Shown here: positions 9,184 to 17,849 of the stretch, in pieces
Layout of the letters: every line of letters starts with the position of its first letter
Position numbering within the stretch: the first letter of the stretch is position 1
Assembly: GCA_001898825.1 (NCBI GenBank)
Contig: MKVK01000022.1
Location: 1 to 64,000 of the forward strand
Source of the DNA: Magnetospirillum sp. 64-120
Lineage (GTDB): Bacteria; Pseudomonadota; Alphaproteobacteria; Rhodospirillales; Magnetospirillaceae
DNA length: 64,000 bases
Direction of reading: 5' to 3'
Notes under the pieces: model-generated
The model's input: only the letters and a program-made list of their open reading frames with translations
Told to the model about the DNA's origin: nothing
The model's database searches: none
Program-made: the position numbers and the translations under genes

Positions 9184-9681
9184 TCAGCGCCAGCCCGGAC
9201 CGCGTTGCGGGAAGCGGGGACGGTCGGCTTCGTCGATCAGCCCCAGCATCACCTTGCGGAAACCTTCCACCGCTTCGGCCCCGGCGTCGCGATAGGCGGC
9301 GGCGAAGCGTGCCCGCTGACGTTCGGTCAGCTGACGTTCCAGCTCGGTGCCCTTTTCCGTCAGTTCCAGCAGACGCTGACGGCGGTCCACAGTTCCCGGA
9401 CGCTGGGTGATGAAACCCTCGTCCACCAGTTGCCCCAGCACACGGGACAAGGATTGCTTGGTGATGCGCAGGATGGCCAACAAGTCCGACACCGTCATGC
9501 CCGGATTGCGGCCGACGAAATAAATGACCCGGTGATGCGCCCGCCCATACCCATATTCCGCCAGGATGGCGTCGGGCTCGGCGGTGAAGTCGCGATAGGC
9601 GAAAAACAACAGCTCGATCCCCTGGCGCAGCTCTTCCTCGCGCAGGAACAGTGGATTGATGGGTGTCTTTACGTCAGTCAT
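9184..9681 (-). CDS. MarR-family transcriptional regulator
   Basis: 165 residues with the MarR winged helix: VSDLLAILRITKQSLSRVL is the recognition region and the wing includes RPGTVDRRQRLLELTEKG. It is first in the operon with the OmpR/EnvZ pair and faces ilvE across 84 bases. Such proteins usually repress their own operon and respond to a small ligand. The nearest described arrangement is PetP with PetR. Confidence 0.9.
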   Translation of the reverse strand: MTDVKTPINPLFLREEELRQGIELLFFAYRDFTAEPDAILAEYGYGRAHHRVIYFVGRNPGMTVSDLLAILRITKQSLSRVLGQLVDEGFITQRPGTVDRRQRLLELTEKGTELERQLTERQRARFAAAYRDAGAEAVEGFRKVMLGLIDEADRPRFPQRGPGWR

Positions 9682-9765
9682 GTTGACATATATCGCTCAA
9701 AATGTTACGCATGGCAAGAGTGAAGAGTAATTTTGTGACGTTTCACCCCTTTCGGACGGAATATC
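9682..9765. promoter_or_regulatory. Divergent marR / ilvE promoter region
   Basis: An AT-rich 84-base spacer between two divergent starts. TTGACA lies at 9683-9688 on the plus strand with a weak TTACGC at the right distance (17 bases), so it could drive ilvE. A MarR operator would be expected here, but no clean palindrome stands out. Confidence 0.35.
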
Positions 9766-10641
9766 ATGGCTGACCTAGTCCCCTTCCACGATCGTGACGG
9801 CTTCATCTGGTTCGACGGCGAACTGATCCCCTGGCGTGACGCCAAGGTCCACGTCCTGACCCACGGCCTGCATTACGGTTCGGCGGTATTCGAAGGGGAG
9901 CGGGTGTACGGCGGCAAGGTGTTCAAGCTGGTCGAACACACCGAGCGGCTGATCAGGTCCGGCGACATCCTGGGCATGAAGGTCCCCTATTCGGCGGCCG
10001 AGATCGGCGCCGCCACCAACGCCACCATCAAGGCCAACAACATCGTCGACGGCTATGTGCGCCCCATCGCCTGGCGCGGCTCGGAAATGATGGGCGTCGC
10101 GGCGCAGGCCAACAAGATCCACGTGGCCATCGCCTGCTGGGTGTGGCCCAGCTATTGGTCGCCCGAGGCCCGCATGCGCGGCATCCGCCTGAACATCAGC
10201 GACTGGCGCCGCCCGCATCCGCAGACCGCGCCGACCGCGTCCAAGGCCGCCGGCCTTTACATGATCTGCACCATGAGCAAGCACAAGGCCGAGGCCGAAG
10301 GCTATGAAGACTCGCTGATGCTGGATTATCGCGGCCAAGTCGCCGAGGCGACCGGGGCCAACATCTTCTTCGTCTTCGACGGCGAGCTGCACACCCCCAC
10401 CCCGGACTGCTTCCTGGACGGCATCACCCGGCGCACCGTCATCGACATCGCCAAGAAGCGCGGCCTGAAGGTTGTCGAGCGCGCCATCATGCCGGAAGAG
10501 ATGGCCAAGGCCAGCGAATGCTTCCTGACCGGCACCGCCGCCGAGGTTACTCCTGTGCGCGAAATCGCCTCTTATACTTTTACCCCGGGCGAAATCAGCA
10601 AAACCTTAATTAATGATTATGAAAGCCTGGTGCGTTCGTAA
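9766..10641 (+). CDS. ilvE: Branched-chain amino acid aminotransferase
   Basis: 291 residues of the fold-type IV PLP aminotransferases, catalysing the last step of Leu, Ile and Val synthesis with glutamate as donor. Motifs: WRDAKVHVLTHGLHYGSAVF at the N-terminus, the lysine-bearing ASKAAGLYMICTMSKHKA segment, LMLDYRGQVAEATGANIFF and DGITRRTVIDIA. It is monocistronic, with a terminator downstream. Confidence 0.95.
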   Translation: MADLVPFHDRDGFIWFDGELIPWRDAKVHVLTHGLHYGSAVFEGERVYGGKVFKLVEHTERLIRSGDILGMKVPYSAAEIGAATNATIKANNIVDGYVRPIAWRGSEMMGVAAQANKIHVAIACWVWPSYWSPEARMRGIRLNISDWRRPHPQTAPTASKAAGLYMICTMSKHKAEAEGYEDSLMLDYRGQVAEATGANIFFVFDGELHTPTPDCFLDGITRRTVIDIAKKRGLKVVERAIMPEEMAKASECFLTGTAAEVTPVREIASYTFTPGEISKTLINDYESLVRS

Positions 10642-10678
10642 TCGTTCCAAAGTATCAGAAGTTTTTACCTGTTTCAGG

Positions 10679-10707
10679 AAAGGCCGGTGTTTCCAACGCC
10701 GGCCTTT
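10679..10707 (+). terminator. ilvE terminator
   Basis: AAAGGCCGG (10679-10687) and CCGGCCTTT (10699-10707) form a 9-bp stem with an 11-base loop. The T-run is only the stem end, so efficiency is uncertain. Confidence 0.6.
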
Positions 10708-10789
10708 CATAATACATTCTTCTGGGGGAACGAAATCCGCGTCCGAGGGTACGGGGTTTGTATCCGCGGCGCTAAAACAGGTGATTTGA

Positions 10790-12493
10790 GTGAAAGCCTG
10801 GCGGAACCTTCGGCTATCCAGCCGCTTCATGATCATTGTCGGTGTTGGCGTGATTGCGCTGATCCTCAGCGTCGTCTTGGTCATCGCTCGTTTCGAACGG
10901 GCCGAGATGGAGCGCCAACTGCAGCAATTGTCGTCCAACGAGATGACGTCGCTGCACGCGCTGATCCTGAACGTCATGGCCAAGCGCCCGGAAGACGGCG
11001 ACAACATCGGCATCCAGGTGTTCAACAACTGGTTCGACAGCCGTAACGTCCATTATCCCGGCAAGGTGTGGTCCGCCTGGGGCGAGAAAGTCACCGCCCA
11101 CATGAAGGAGACCGAACCCGAGCGCAAGCCCAAGCTGCCGGTGGACGATATCGACCGCGAAGCCTTTGCCACCAAGGCGCCGGTGGGCCGTTTCGTCGAC
11201 GGCGCCTATCGCTATGCCTATCCCATCGTGCTGGGCGTCACCGACGGCGCCGACCAAGAGGTCTGCTATGCCTGCCATGGCGCCATGGGCATGGAAAAGG
11301 GCGAAGTCATCGCCGTGCTGTCGTCGTCGCTGTCCACCACCGAAGCCGAAGCCAAGCTGAAGAAGATTCTGACCTTCCTGGCGGTAGGCGGCATCTTCGC
11401 CACCATCTTCGCCGTGCTTGGCATCCGCTGGGGCCTGAAAAGCATCATCACCACCCCCATCCAGGACATGACCCAGCGCATGGGGGCGTTGACCCGGGGC
11501 GACACCTCCATCGACGTGCCGGCCTTGGATCGCGGCGACGAAGTGGGCGACATCGCCCGCGCCGTCCAGGTGTTCAAGGACAACACCATCGCCAAGCAGG
11601 CCATGGAGCAAGAAGCCCGTCAGGCCGCCGCCGCCCGCGAAGCCCGCATGCGCCGCCTGGAAGAACTGATCGGCAATTTCGAGACCGCCGTGGCCAAGGT
11701 CCTGGAAACCGTGTCGCAATCCGCCGACATGATGGGCCAGACGGCGCGCCGCATGGTGGTTTCCGCCGACAGCGCCGCCGAACGGGCGCAATCGGTGTCG
11801 CAGCACGCCAACGACGCCAACCAGAACGTCCGCATGGTGGCCGAGGCGGCCGAGGAATTGTCCAATTCCATCACCGAGATCGCCCAGCAGGTGGCCATGT
11901 CCAACGACGTCGCCGCCAGCGCCACCACCGAGGCCCAAGGCGTCAATTCCCGCGTCAACGGCCTGGCCGGCGCCGCCGAAAAAATCGGCGAGATCGTGGT
12001 GATGATCACCGGCATCGCCGAACAGACCAACCTTTTGGCGCTGAACGCCACGGTGGAAGCGGCCCGCGCCGGCGACGCCGGCAAGGGCTTCGCCGTGGTG
12101 GCGTCCGAGGTCAAGAACCTGGCCCGCCAGACGGTGCGTGCCACGGAAGACATCTCGACCCAGGTGTCCACCATCCAAAAGGAAACCCACCAGACGGTGG
12201 GCGCCATCCAGGGCATCGGCACCACCATTTCCTCCATGGACGGCATCACCACCGCCATCGCCGCCGCCATCGAGGAACAAGGCGCGGCCACCCAGGAAAT
12301 CGCCCGCAACATCGACCACGCGGCCAGCGGCACCAACCAGGTGTACGAAAACATCGCCGAAGTCAGCCGCACCATTCACGAAACCGACGAAGCGGCCAAG
12401 GACGTGCTGCGGGCGGTCGAGGAACTGCAGCAGCAATCGGAAACCCTGCGCGGCGAAGTCGGCCGCTTCCTGGCCGGCATCCGCGAGGTTTGA
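10790..12493 (+). CDS. Methyl-accepting chemotaxis protein with c-heme motif in a DUF3365-like sensor
   Basis: 567 residues from a GTG start. TM1 is at about 12-33 and TM2 at about 193-213. Between them is a periplasmic domain of the DUF3365 (Tll0287-like) type that contains C159-YA-C162-H163, a covalent heme c attachment motif. A HAMP domain follows (213-266) and then a long MCP signalling hairpin whose tip reads [20 protein letters not shown]. It should pass periplasmic redox or gas signals to CheA. No che genes are adjacent. The gene is flanked by terminators, so it is monocistronic. Confidence 0.9.
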   Translation: MKAWRNLRLSSRFMIIVGVGVIALILSVVLVIARFERAEMERQLQQLSSNEMTSLHALILNVMAKRPEDGDNIGIQVFNNWFDSRNVHYPGKVWSAWGEKVTAHMKETEPERKPKLPVDDIDREAFATKAPVGRFVDGAYRYAYPIVLGVTDGADQEVCYACHGAMGMEKGEVIAVLSSSLSTTEAEAKLKKILTFLAVGGIFATIFAVLGIRWGLKSIITTPIQDMTQRMGALTRGDTSIDVPALDRGDEVGDIARAVQVFKDNTIAKQAMEQEARQAAAAREARMRRLEELIGNFETAVAKVLETVSQSADMMGQTARRMVVSADSAAERAQSVSQHANDANQNVRMVAEAAEELSNSITEIAQQVAMSNDVAASATTEAQGVNSRVNGLAGAAEKIGEIVVMITGIAEQTNLLALNATVEAARAGDAGKGFAVVASEVKNLARQTVRATEDISTQVSTIQKETHQTVGAIQGIGTTISSMDGITTAIAAAIEEQGAATQEIARNIDHAASGTNQVYENIAEVSRTIHETDEAAKDVLRAVEELQQQSETLRGEVGRFLAGIREV

Positions 12494-12516
12494 TTTCCAA
12501 TAGCATGGCGTTTTTC

Positions 12517-12552
12517 ACGGGCGGCCCGGTCTTCGGGCCGCCCGTTGTTCTT
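12517..12552 (+). terminator. Terminator after the heme chemoreceptor
   Basis: ACGGGCGGCCCG (12517-12528) pairs perfectly with CGGGCCGCCCGT (12534-12545), with a 5-base loop, followed by TGTTCTT. Confidence 0.8.
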
Positions 12553-12669
12553 ACCCATCCGTGATCAAGGGTGGACGGCGACGCCAAAACGGTTTAATTG
12601 GCATCATCGTACCGATTCACCGCCCATTCGGGCGGGGCAGACGCCACCACACCGGGGAGGTTCTTTCCA

Positions 12670-13251
12670 TTGCGTGATCATTTGCTGCACATGGCCGAGA
12701 GCGATCGCCGGCTGAGCCAGCAATTGGCGTTGTCGGGCGAATTGTTCGCCGACTATCACCCGGACATGCGCGCCCTGCACGAAGCCAATGCCCGTGAACT
12801 GGAGCTGGCGGTGGACGAAGAAGGCTGGCCGCTGGCCTCTGAAGTGGGCGACGACGCCGCCGAGGCGGCGTTGCTGATCGCGCTGCACGCCATTTCGCGC
12901 CCGGCCTTCCAGCGCCGCTGCCTGACCCAGATGAAGTCGGCGGCCAATCGCGGCGACATCCCCGCCCGCCACCCGGCCATGCTGGAAGACCGCATCCGTG
13001 CCTTCGAAGGCCGCCCCCAGCTTTACGGCACCCAGCTGGATTGGGATGACGACGGACATCTGATGCCGCTGCCCATCGAGAACGAGGCGGAAGTCGACCT
13101 GCGCCGCGCCAAGGTCGGCCTGCCGCCTTTGGCCCAGACGGTGGCCGAGACCGAGGACAAGGCCCGCCGCGCCGGCCAGCACCCGCCGGCGGAATGGCTG
13201 CACCGCCAACACGCCATGGCCGATTTCGCCCACGAAGTGGGCTGGCGTTAG
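12670..13251 (+). CDS. DUF6624-type protein of unknown function
   Basis: 193 residues from a TTG start at 12670, chosen because GGGGAGG lies nine bases upstream; another TTG at 12598 would add 24 poor-looking residues. The pattern MAESDRRL..., GWPLASEVGDDAAEAA, AISRPAFQRRCLTQMK, LEDRIRAFEGRPQLYGTQ, DLRRAKVGLPPL matches DUF6624. The family has no established biochemical role. It is soluble, with no signal peptide. An AraC remnant overlaps its 3' end on the other strand. Confidence 0.75.
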   Translation: MRDHLLHMAESDRRLSQQLALSGELFADYHPDMRALHEANARELELAVDEEGWPLASEVGDDAAEAALLIALHAISRPAFQRRCLTQMKSAANRGDIPARHPAMLEDRIRAFEGRPQLYGTQLDWDDDGHLMPLPIENEAEVDLRRAKVGLPPLAQTVAETEDKARRAGQHPPAEWLHRQHAMADFAHEVGWR

Positions 13252-13335
13252 CCCCCCCGACAGGCGACGGAAATGCCGGTTCATGTGGCTTTGATCGGCA
13301 AAGCCGCATTGTGCCGCCACATCGGCCCTGCTGTG
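13243..13335 (-). pseudogene. Remnant of an AraC-family regulator HTH
   Basis: The minus-strand reading contains ADVAAQCGFADQSHMNRHFR followed by RLSGGLTP, an almost intact second helix-turn-helix of an AraC/XylS activator. No ligand domain and no first HTH are found upstream; the frame runs into unrelated GC-rich sequence with a C-homopolymer near 13390. It overlaps the DUF6624 stop. It is read as a decayed gene end left by a deletion. Confidence 0.65.
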
Positions 13336-13497
13336 TCTGGGCGGCACGGTGTTGGGTTTTCGGTGCAGGCAGGCCACCGCCGCCGCCCCCCCCCATGGCA
13401 GGCCCATGGCCGAAAAGACGGAAAGGGTGTAAAATCCCCGCGCCGTGCCTTATATGACGGCTGGAATTTTGTGCATCTTCAGGAAACGTCTTAGGCA

Positions 13498-15063
13498 ATG
13501 ACCACCGCCCGCAAACCCCGCCCCGTCGTCTTGTGCATTCTGGACGGCTGGGGACATCGCGACGAACGCGAAGACAACGCCATCGCCCAGGCCGACACCC
13601 CCACCTGGGACCGCTTCCTTGCCGATTACCCCCACGCGCTCTTGGCCACGTCCGGCCTGTCGGTGGGGCTGCCCGACGGGCAGATGGGCAATTCGGAAGT
13701 GGGGCACATGAATCTGGGCGCCGGCCGCGTGGTCATGCAGGACCTGCCGCGCATCGACGCCGCCGTCGCCGACGGCTCGCTGACCACCAATCCGGTGCTG
13801 GTGGACGCCATCGCCAAGGTCAAGGCCACGGGCGGCGCGCTGCATGTTCTGGGCCTGCTTAGCCCCGGCGGCGTGCATTCGCACCAGGACCATCTGGCCG
13901 CCCTGGCCAAGTCCGCCGCCCTGGCCGGGGTTCCGGTCAAGGTCCACGCCTTCCTGGACGGCCGCGACACGCCGCCCAGCTCGGCCAAGGACTACATGGC
14001 CAAGTTCCTGGCCGACGTGGCCGGCCACGACGTGCAGGTGGCCACCGTTTCCGGTCGCTATTACGCCATGGACCGCGACAAGCGTTGGGACCGCGTGCAA
14101 CTGGCCTTCGACGCCATGATGCTGGGTAATCCGGCCAGCGATCTGGACCCCGTCGCCGCCATTCAGGCGTCTTACGACGCCGGCAAGACCGACGAATTCA
14201 TGCTGCCCGTCTCCTTAGGCGGCTATGGGGGCATGAAGGACGGCGACGGCCTGCTGATGGGCAATTTCCGCGCCGACCGGGCCCGTGAAATCCTGCATGC
14301 GCTGATCGACCCGGCCTTCGACGGCTTCGCCCGGGCGCGCACCGTCGCCATGGCGGCGCAACTGGGGCTGACCGAATATTCCAAGGATCTGTCCAAGCTG
14401 CTGGGAACGCTTTTCCCGGCGGAAAGCCTGTCCAACATCCTGGGCGAGGTGGCGTCCAACGCCGGCCTGACCCAACTGCGCATCGCCGAGACCGAGAAAT
14501 ACGCCCACGTCACCTTCTTCTTCAACGGCGGGCGCGAGCAGGTCTATCCCGGCGAGGACCGCATCCTGGTCCCCAGCCCCAAGGTCGCCACCTACGACCT
14601 GCAGCCGGAAATGAGCGCGGTGGAAGTGGCCGACAACATGGTCACCGCCATCGGGTCCGGCAAGTATGACCTGATCATCGCCAATTTCGCCAATGGCGAC
14701 ATGGTCGGCCATACCGGCATGCTGGACGCCGCCATGAAGGCCGCCGTCACCGTCGACGCCTGCCTGACACGACTGGAAAAGGCGGTGGTGGACGCCGGCG
14801 GCGTCATGCTGGTGACCGCCGATCACGGCAACGCCGAGATGATGCGCGACCCAGAAACCCACGAACCGCACACCGCCCACACCACCGGGCCGGTGGACCT
14901 GGTGCTGGTCAACCCGCCGGCGGGCATCAATGCCATCGCCGACGGCCGTCTGGCCGACGTCGCCCCCACCCTGCTGGCCCTGTTGGGGCTGGCGCAACCG
15001 GCCGACATGACCGGCAAGTCGCTGGTCGGCGCCGCTGCGGCGGGCTTGCGTGCGGCCGGCTAA
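13498..15063 (+). CDS. gpmI: 2,3-bisphosphoglycerate-independent phosphoglycerate mutase
   Basis: 521 residues, standard length. It interconverts 3- and 2-phosphoglycerate in glycolysis and gluconeogenesis using two metal ions and a phosphoserine. D16 (LDGWGH), the serine nucleophile S66 (QMGNSEVGHMNLGAG), and the later metal ligands in NFANGDMVGHTG and TADHGNAEMM are all present. It heads a plus-strand run of envelope genes; the next gene starts 14 bases before its stop. Confidence 0.97.
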   Translation: MTTARKPRPVVLCILDGWGHRDEREDNAIAQADTPTWDRFLADYPHALLATSGLSVGLPDGQMGNSEVGHMNLGAGRVVMQDLPRIDAAVADGSLTTNPVLVDAIAKVKATGGALHVLGLLSPGGVHSHQDHLAALAKSAALAGVPVKVHAFLDGRDTPPSSAKDYMAKFLADVAGHDVQVATVSGRYYAMDRDKRWDRVQLAFDAMMLGNPASDLDPVAAIQASYDAGKTDEFMLPVSLGGYGGMKDGDGLLMGNFRADRAREILHALIDPAFDGFARARTVAMAAQLGLTEYSKDLSKLLGTLFPAESLSNILGEVASNAGLTQLRIAETEKYAHVTFFFNGGREQVYPGEDRILVPSPKVATYDLQPEMSAVEVADNMVTAIGSGKYDLIIANFANGDMVGHTGMLDAAMKAAVTVDACLTRLEKAVVDAGGVMLVTADHGNAEMMRDPETHEPHTAHTTGPVDLVLVNPPAGINAIADGRLADVAPTLLALLGLAQPADMTGKSLVGAAAAGLRAAG

Positions 15064-16510
15064 GGGCCTTTTCCTGCTGTTGGCCGCGTGGCTGGCGGCG
15101 TCGGATGTGTCCGCCCAGGAACCCGACGCCGCCGCCGCCGACCGCCGCCTGCGCGAACTGGAAGACCAGTTGAAGCGCAGTCAGGCCGAACATGCCGAAA
15201 TCAAACGCAAAGCCCGCGCCATTTCCGACGAGTTGTCGCATATCCGCGGCGACATGGTTTCCGCCGCCCGCGCCGCGCAAGAGGCCGAGGAAACCCTGTC
15301 CGAGCTGGAACGCCAGCTGGAAGACCTGAAATCCCTGGAAAACGACCGCGCCAGCGCCCTGCAGCGCCGGTCGTCGCAGATGACCGGGGTGCTGACGGCG
15401 CTGGAACGCCTGGCCTGGCGCCCCACCGAAGCCTTGATGGCCCAGCCCCAGACCCCGGCCGAGACCGTCCGCTCGGCCATTTTGCTGCGCTCGGCGGTGC
15501 CGCAGATCGAACGTTCCGTCCATGACCTGAAGGACGAGATCGACTCCATGGCCCGGCTGCGCGACGACATCGTCGCCCAGCGCAAGCGCATCGTCGCCAC
15601 CACCGGCCGGCTGGAAGGCGAACACCGACGGCTGAAGGAATTGTGGGAACGCAAGTCCAGCCTGCAATACGCCGCCATCGCCGAGACCGAGGCATCGGAA
15701 AACCGCATGCGCCGACTGGCCGACGAGGCCCAGGACTTGCGCGAATTGATGAACCGCCTGGAAGAGGAACGCCAGCGCCGCATCGTCGAGGCCCAGCAGA
15801 AGGCCGCCGCCGAAAAAGCAGCGCGTGAGGCCGAGGCGGCCGCCAAGAAAGCGGCGCGCGAAGCCGAGATCGCCGCCCAGAAAGCCGCCCGCGAAGCGGA
15901 AATCGCCGCCCAGAAAGCCGCGCGTCAGGCGGAAAAGGAACGCAAGGAACGCGAACTGGCCGAGGCGCAGGCCGCACGCGAGGCTGAACTAAGGGCGCAG
16001 GCCGAAGCCCGCCAGGCCGAGATCGAGGCGCAAAAAGCCGCCCGCGCCACCGAAAAAGCCGCCCGCGAAGCGGCCGAAGCGCGCCCCATGACCAGTGACA
16101 AACCCTTCGCCAGCGCCCAAGGCAAGATGATGTTCCCGGCCAAGGGCCGCGTCGTCGAACGCTTCGGCCAGCCCAACGAGGTGGGGGTGGTCAACAAGGG
16201 CATGACCATCGCCACCCGCAAGGGCGCCCAGATCGTCGCCCCCTATGACGGACAGGTGGCCTTCGCCGGTCCGTTTCGGGGCTATGGCCTGCTCTTGATC
16301 ATCGAACATAGCGAAGGCTATCATACGCTGCTTGCGGGGATGACCCGGATCGACGCCACCGTTGGACAAAGGCTGACGGCGGGTGAACCCGTGGGCGTGA
16401 TGGGCGAGGAGGAGGCCAAACCCTCGCTTTATCTGGAACTGCGCCGTCAGGGGCAGCCCGTCAACCCCCAGCCTTGGCTTACCGCACAGAAAAGTAAGGG
16501 TCACGGATGA
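15050..16510 (+). CDS. EnvC-like murein hydrolase activator (M23 peptidase domain)
   Basis: 486 residues from a GTG start inside the gpmI 3' end. A signal peptide (LFLLLAAWLAASDVSAQ) is followed by a long coiled coil (about 25-345) with near-repeats of KAAREAEIAAQ. The C-terminal 120 residues are a LytM/M23 domain (GRVVERFGQPN, GMTIATRKGAQIVAPYDG). The usual catalytic zinc histidines are not obvious: the first is replaced in the VVNKGM region and the second reads IEHSEGYHTLL. This fits an EnvC-type activator rather than an active endopeptidase. Confidence 0.87.
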   Translation: MRPAKGLFLLLAAWLAASDVSAQEPDAAAADRRLRELEDQLKRSQAEHAEIKRKARAISDELSHIRGDMVSAARAAQEAEETLSELERQLEDLKSLENDRASALQRRSSQMTGVLTALERLAWRPTEALMAQPQTPAETVRSAILLRSAVPQIERSVHDLKDEIDSMARLRDDIVAQRKRIVATTGRLEGEHRRLKELWERKSSLQYAAIAETEASENRMRRLADEAQDLRELMNRLEEERQRRIVEAQQKAAAEKAAREAEAAAKKAAREAEIAAQKAAREAEIAAQKAARQAEKERKERELAEAQAAREAELRAQAEARQAEIEAQKAARATEKAAREAAEARPMTSDKPFASAQGKMMFPAKGRVVERFGQPNEVGVVNKGMTIATRKGAQIVAPYDGQVAFAGPFRGYGLLLIIEHSEGYHTLLAGMTRIDATVGQRLTAGEPVGVMGEEEAKPSLYLELRRQGQPVNPQPWLTAQKSKGHG

Positions 16511-17844
16511 TTCGCAAGACCATGATCGCCGCCAGCGCCACTGCCCTGCTGGCGAGCTCGTTCCTGACGCCGGCTTTCGCCGCGGAATCCAAGGAAACCT
16601 ATCGCCTGATGGAACTGTTCGCCACCGTCTTCGAGAAGGTGCGGGCCGAATACGTTGAACCGGTCAAGGACGAAGACCTGGTGGAAGCGGCGCTGAACGG
16701 CATGCTCAGCTCGCTGGATCCCCATTCCAGCTATCTGAACGCCAAGAACGCCAAGGACATGGACATCAACACCAAGGGCGAGTTCGGCGGCCTGGGCATC
16801 GAAGTGACCATGGAAAACGGCTGGGTCAAGGTGGTTTCGCCCATCGACGACACCCCGGCCTTCCGCGCCGGCCTGCAGCCCGGCGACTTCATCACCCATC
16901 TGGACGGCGAACCGGTCCAAGGCCTGTCGCTGTCGGAAGCCGTCGACCGCATGCGCGGCATGGTCAACACCGACATCAAGCTGACGGTGCGCCGCAACGG
17001 CTCGGCGCCCTTCGACGTCAAGCTGACCCGCGCCGTCATCAAGATCCAGACCGTGCGCAGCCATGCCGAAGGCAAGATCGGCTATGTCCGCATCACCCAG
17101 TTCTCGGCCACCACCGACACCGACCTGCGCAAGCACGTGGAAGCCTTGAAAAAGGACATCGGCAAGGATCTGGGCGGTTTCGTCGTCGACCTGCGCAACA
17201 ATCCCGGCGGTCTGTTGGATCAGGCCATCGCCGTGTCCGACGACTTCCTGGACAAGGGCGAGATCGTCTCCACCCGCTCGCGCCGTCCCGAAGACACCCA
17301 ACGCTACAACGCCAAGCCCGGCGACATCACCGGCGGCCTTCCGGTGGTGCTGCTGGTCAACGACGGCTCGGCCTCGGCGTCGGAAATCGTCGCCGGCGCG
17401 CTGCAGGACCATCGCCGCGCCGTGGTGCTGGGCACCCGGTCCTTCGGCAAGGGGTCGGTGCAGACGCTGATGCCGCTCGGCCAATACGGCTCCATGCGGC
17501 TGACCACGGCGCGTTACTACACGCCGTCGGGCCGGTCCATCCAGGCGGTGGGCATCGAACCCGACATCAAGGTGCTGCAGTCCAAGGTCGAACCCATCAA
17601 CGTCCCCGAACGCGAACGCCGTTCGGAAGCGTCGTTGCGCAACGCTTTGGCCAATCCCGACGGCAAGGCGGCCAAGCCGGCCACCCCGGCGGCCGAGGAC
17701 GCCGCCCCCGCCCACGAGGACAAGCCCGCCGAAGGCGCGCCGCCGGTGATCAAGATGGGCGACCCGGCCCAGGATTACCAGTTGGCCCGTGCCCTGGACC
17801 TGATCCGCGGCCTGTCCATCTATCGTTCCAACGGGGCCAACTAA
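16507..17844 (+). CDS. ctpA: C-terminal processing protease, S41 family
   Basis: 445 residues, exported (signal peptide ending near AFAAES). A PDZ domain (about 95-175, FGGLGIEVTMENGWVKVV) precedes the S41 catalytic core: the serine sits in NDGSASASEIVAGAL and the general-base lysine in RSFGKGSVQT. It overlaps the EnvC-like gene by ATGA. CtpA-EnvC pairs commonly work together in cell-wall remodelling. The C-terminal tail is rich in Ala, Pro and Glu. Confidence 0.94.
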   Translation: MIRKTMIAASATALLASSFLTPAFAAESKETYRLMELFATVFEKVRAEYVEPVKDEDLVEAALNGMLSSLDPHSSYLNAKNAKDMDINTKGEFGGLGIEVTMENGWVKVVSPIDDTPAFRAGLQPGDFITHLDGEPVQGLSLSEAVDRMRGMVNTDIKLTVRRNGSAPFDVKLTRAVIKIQTVRSHAEGKIGYVRITQFSATTDTDLRKHVEALKKDIGKDLGGFVVDLRNNPGGLLDQAIAVSDDFLDKGEIVSTRSRRPEDTQRYNAKPGDITGGLPVVLLVNDGSASASEIVAGALQDHRRAVVLGTRSFGKGSVQTLMPLGQYGSMRLTTARYYTPSGRSIQAVGIEPDIKVLQSKVEPINVPERERRSEASLRNALANPDGKAAKPATPAAEDAAPAHEDKPAEGAPPVIKMGDPAQDYQLARALDLIRGLSIYRSNGAN

Positions 17845-17849
17845 GCCCC

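Noticed and set aside
10814-12436. A 540-codon frame antisense to the chemoreceptor
   Set aside because: Highly repetitive G/H/A/L composition produced by reading the MCP coiled coil backwards.
15835-16090. Near-repeats in the EnvC-like gene as a DNA repeat array
   Set aside because: They encode heptad coiled coil (KAAREAEIAAQ) and drift at the third codon position, so they are protein-level repeats.
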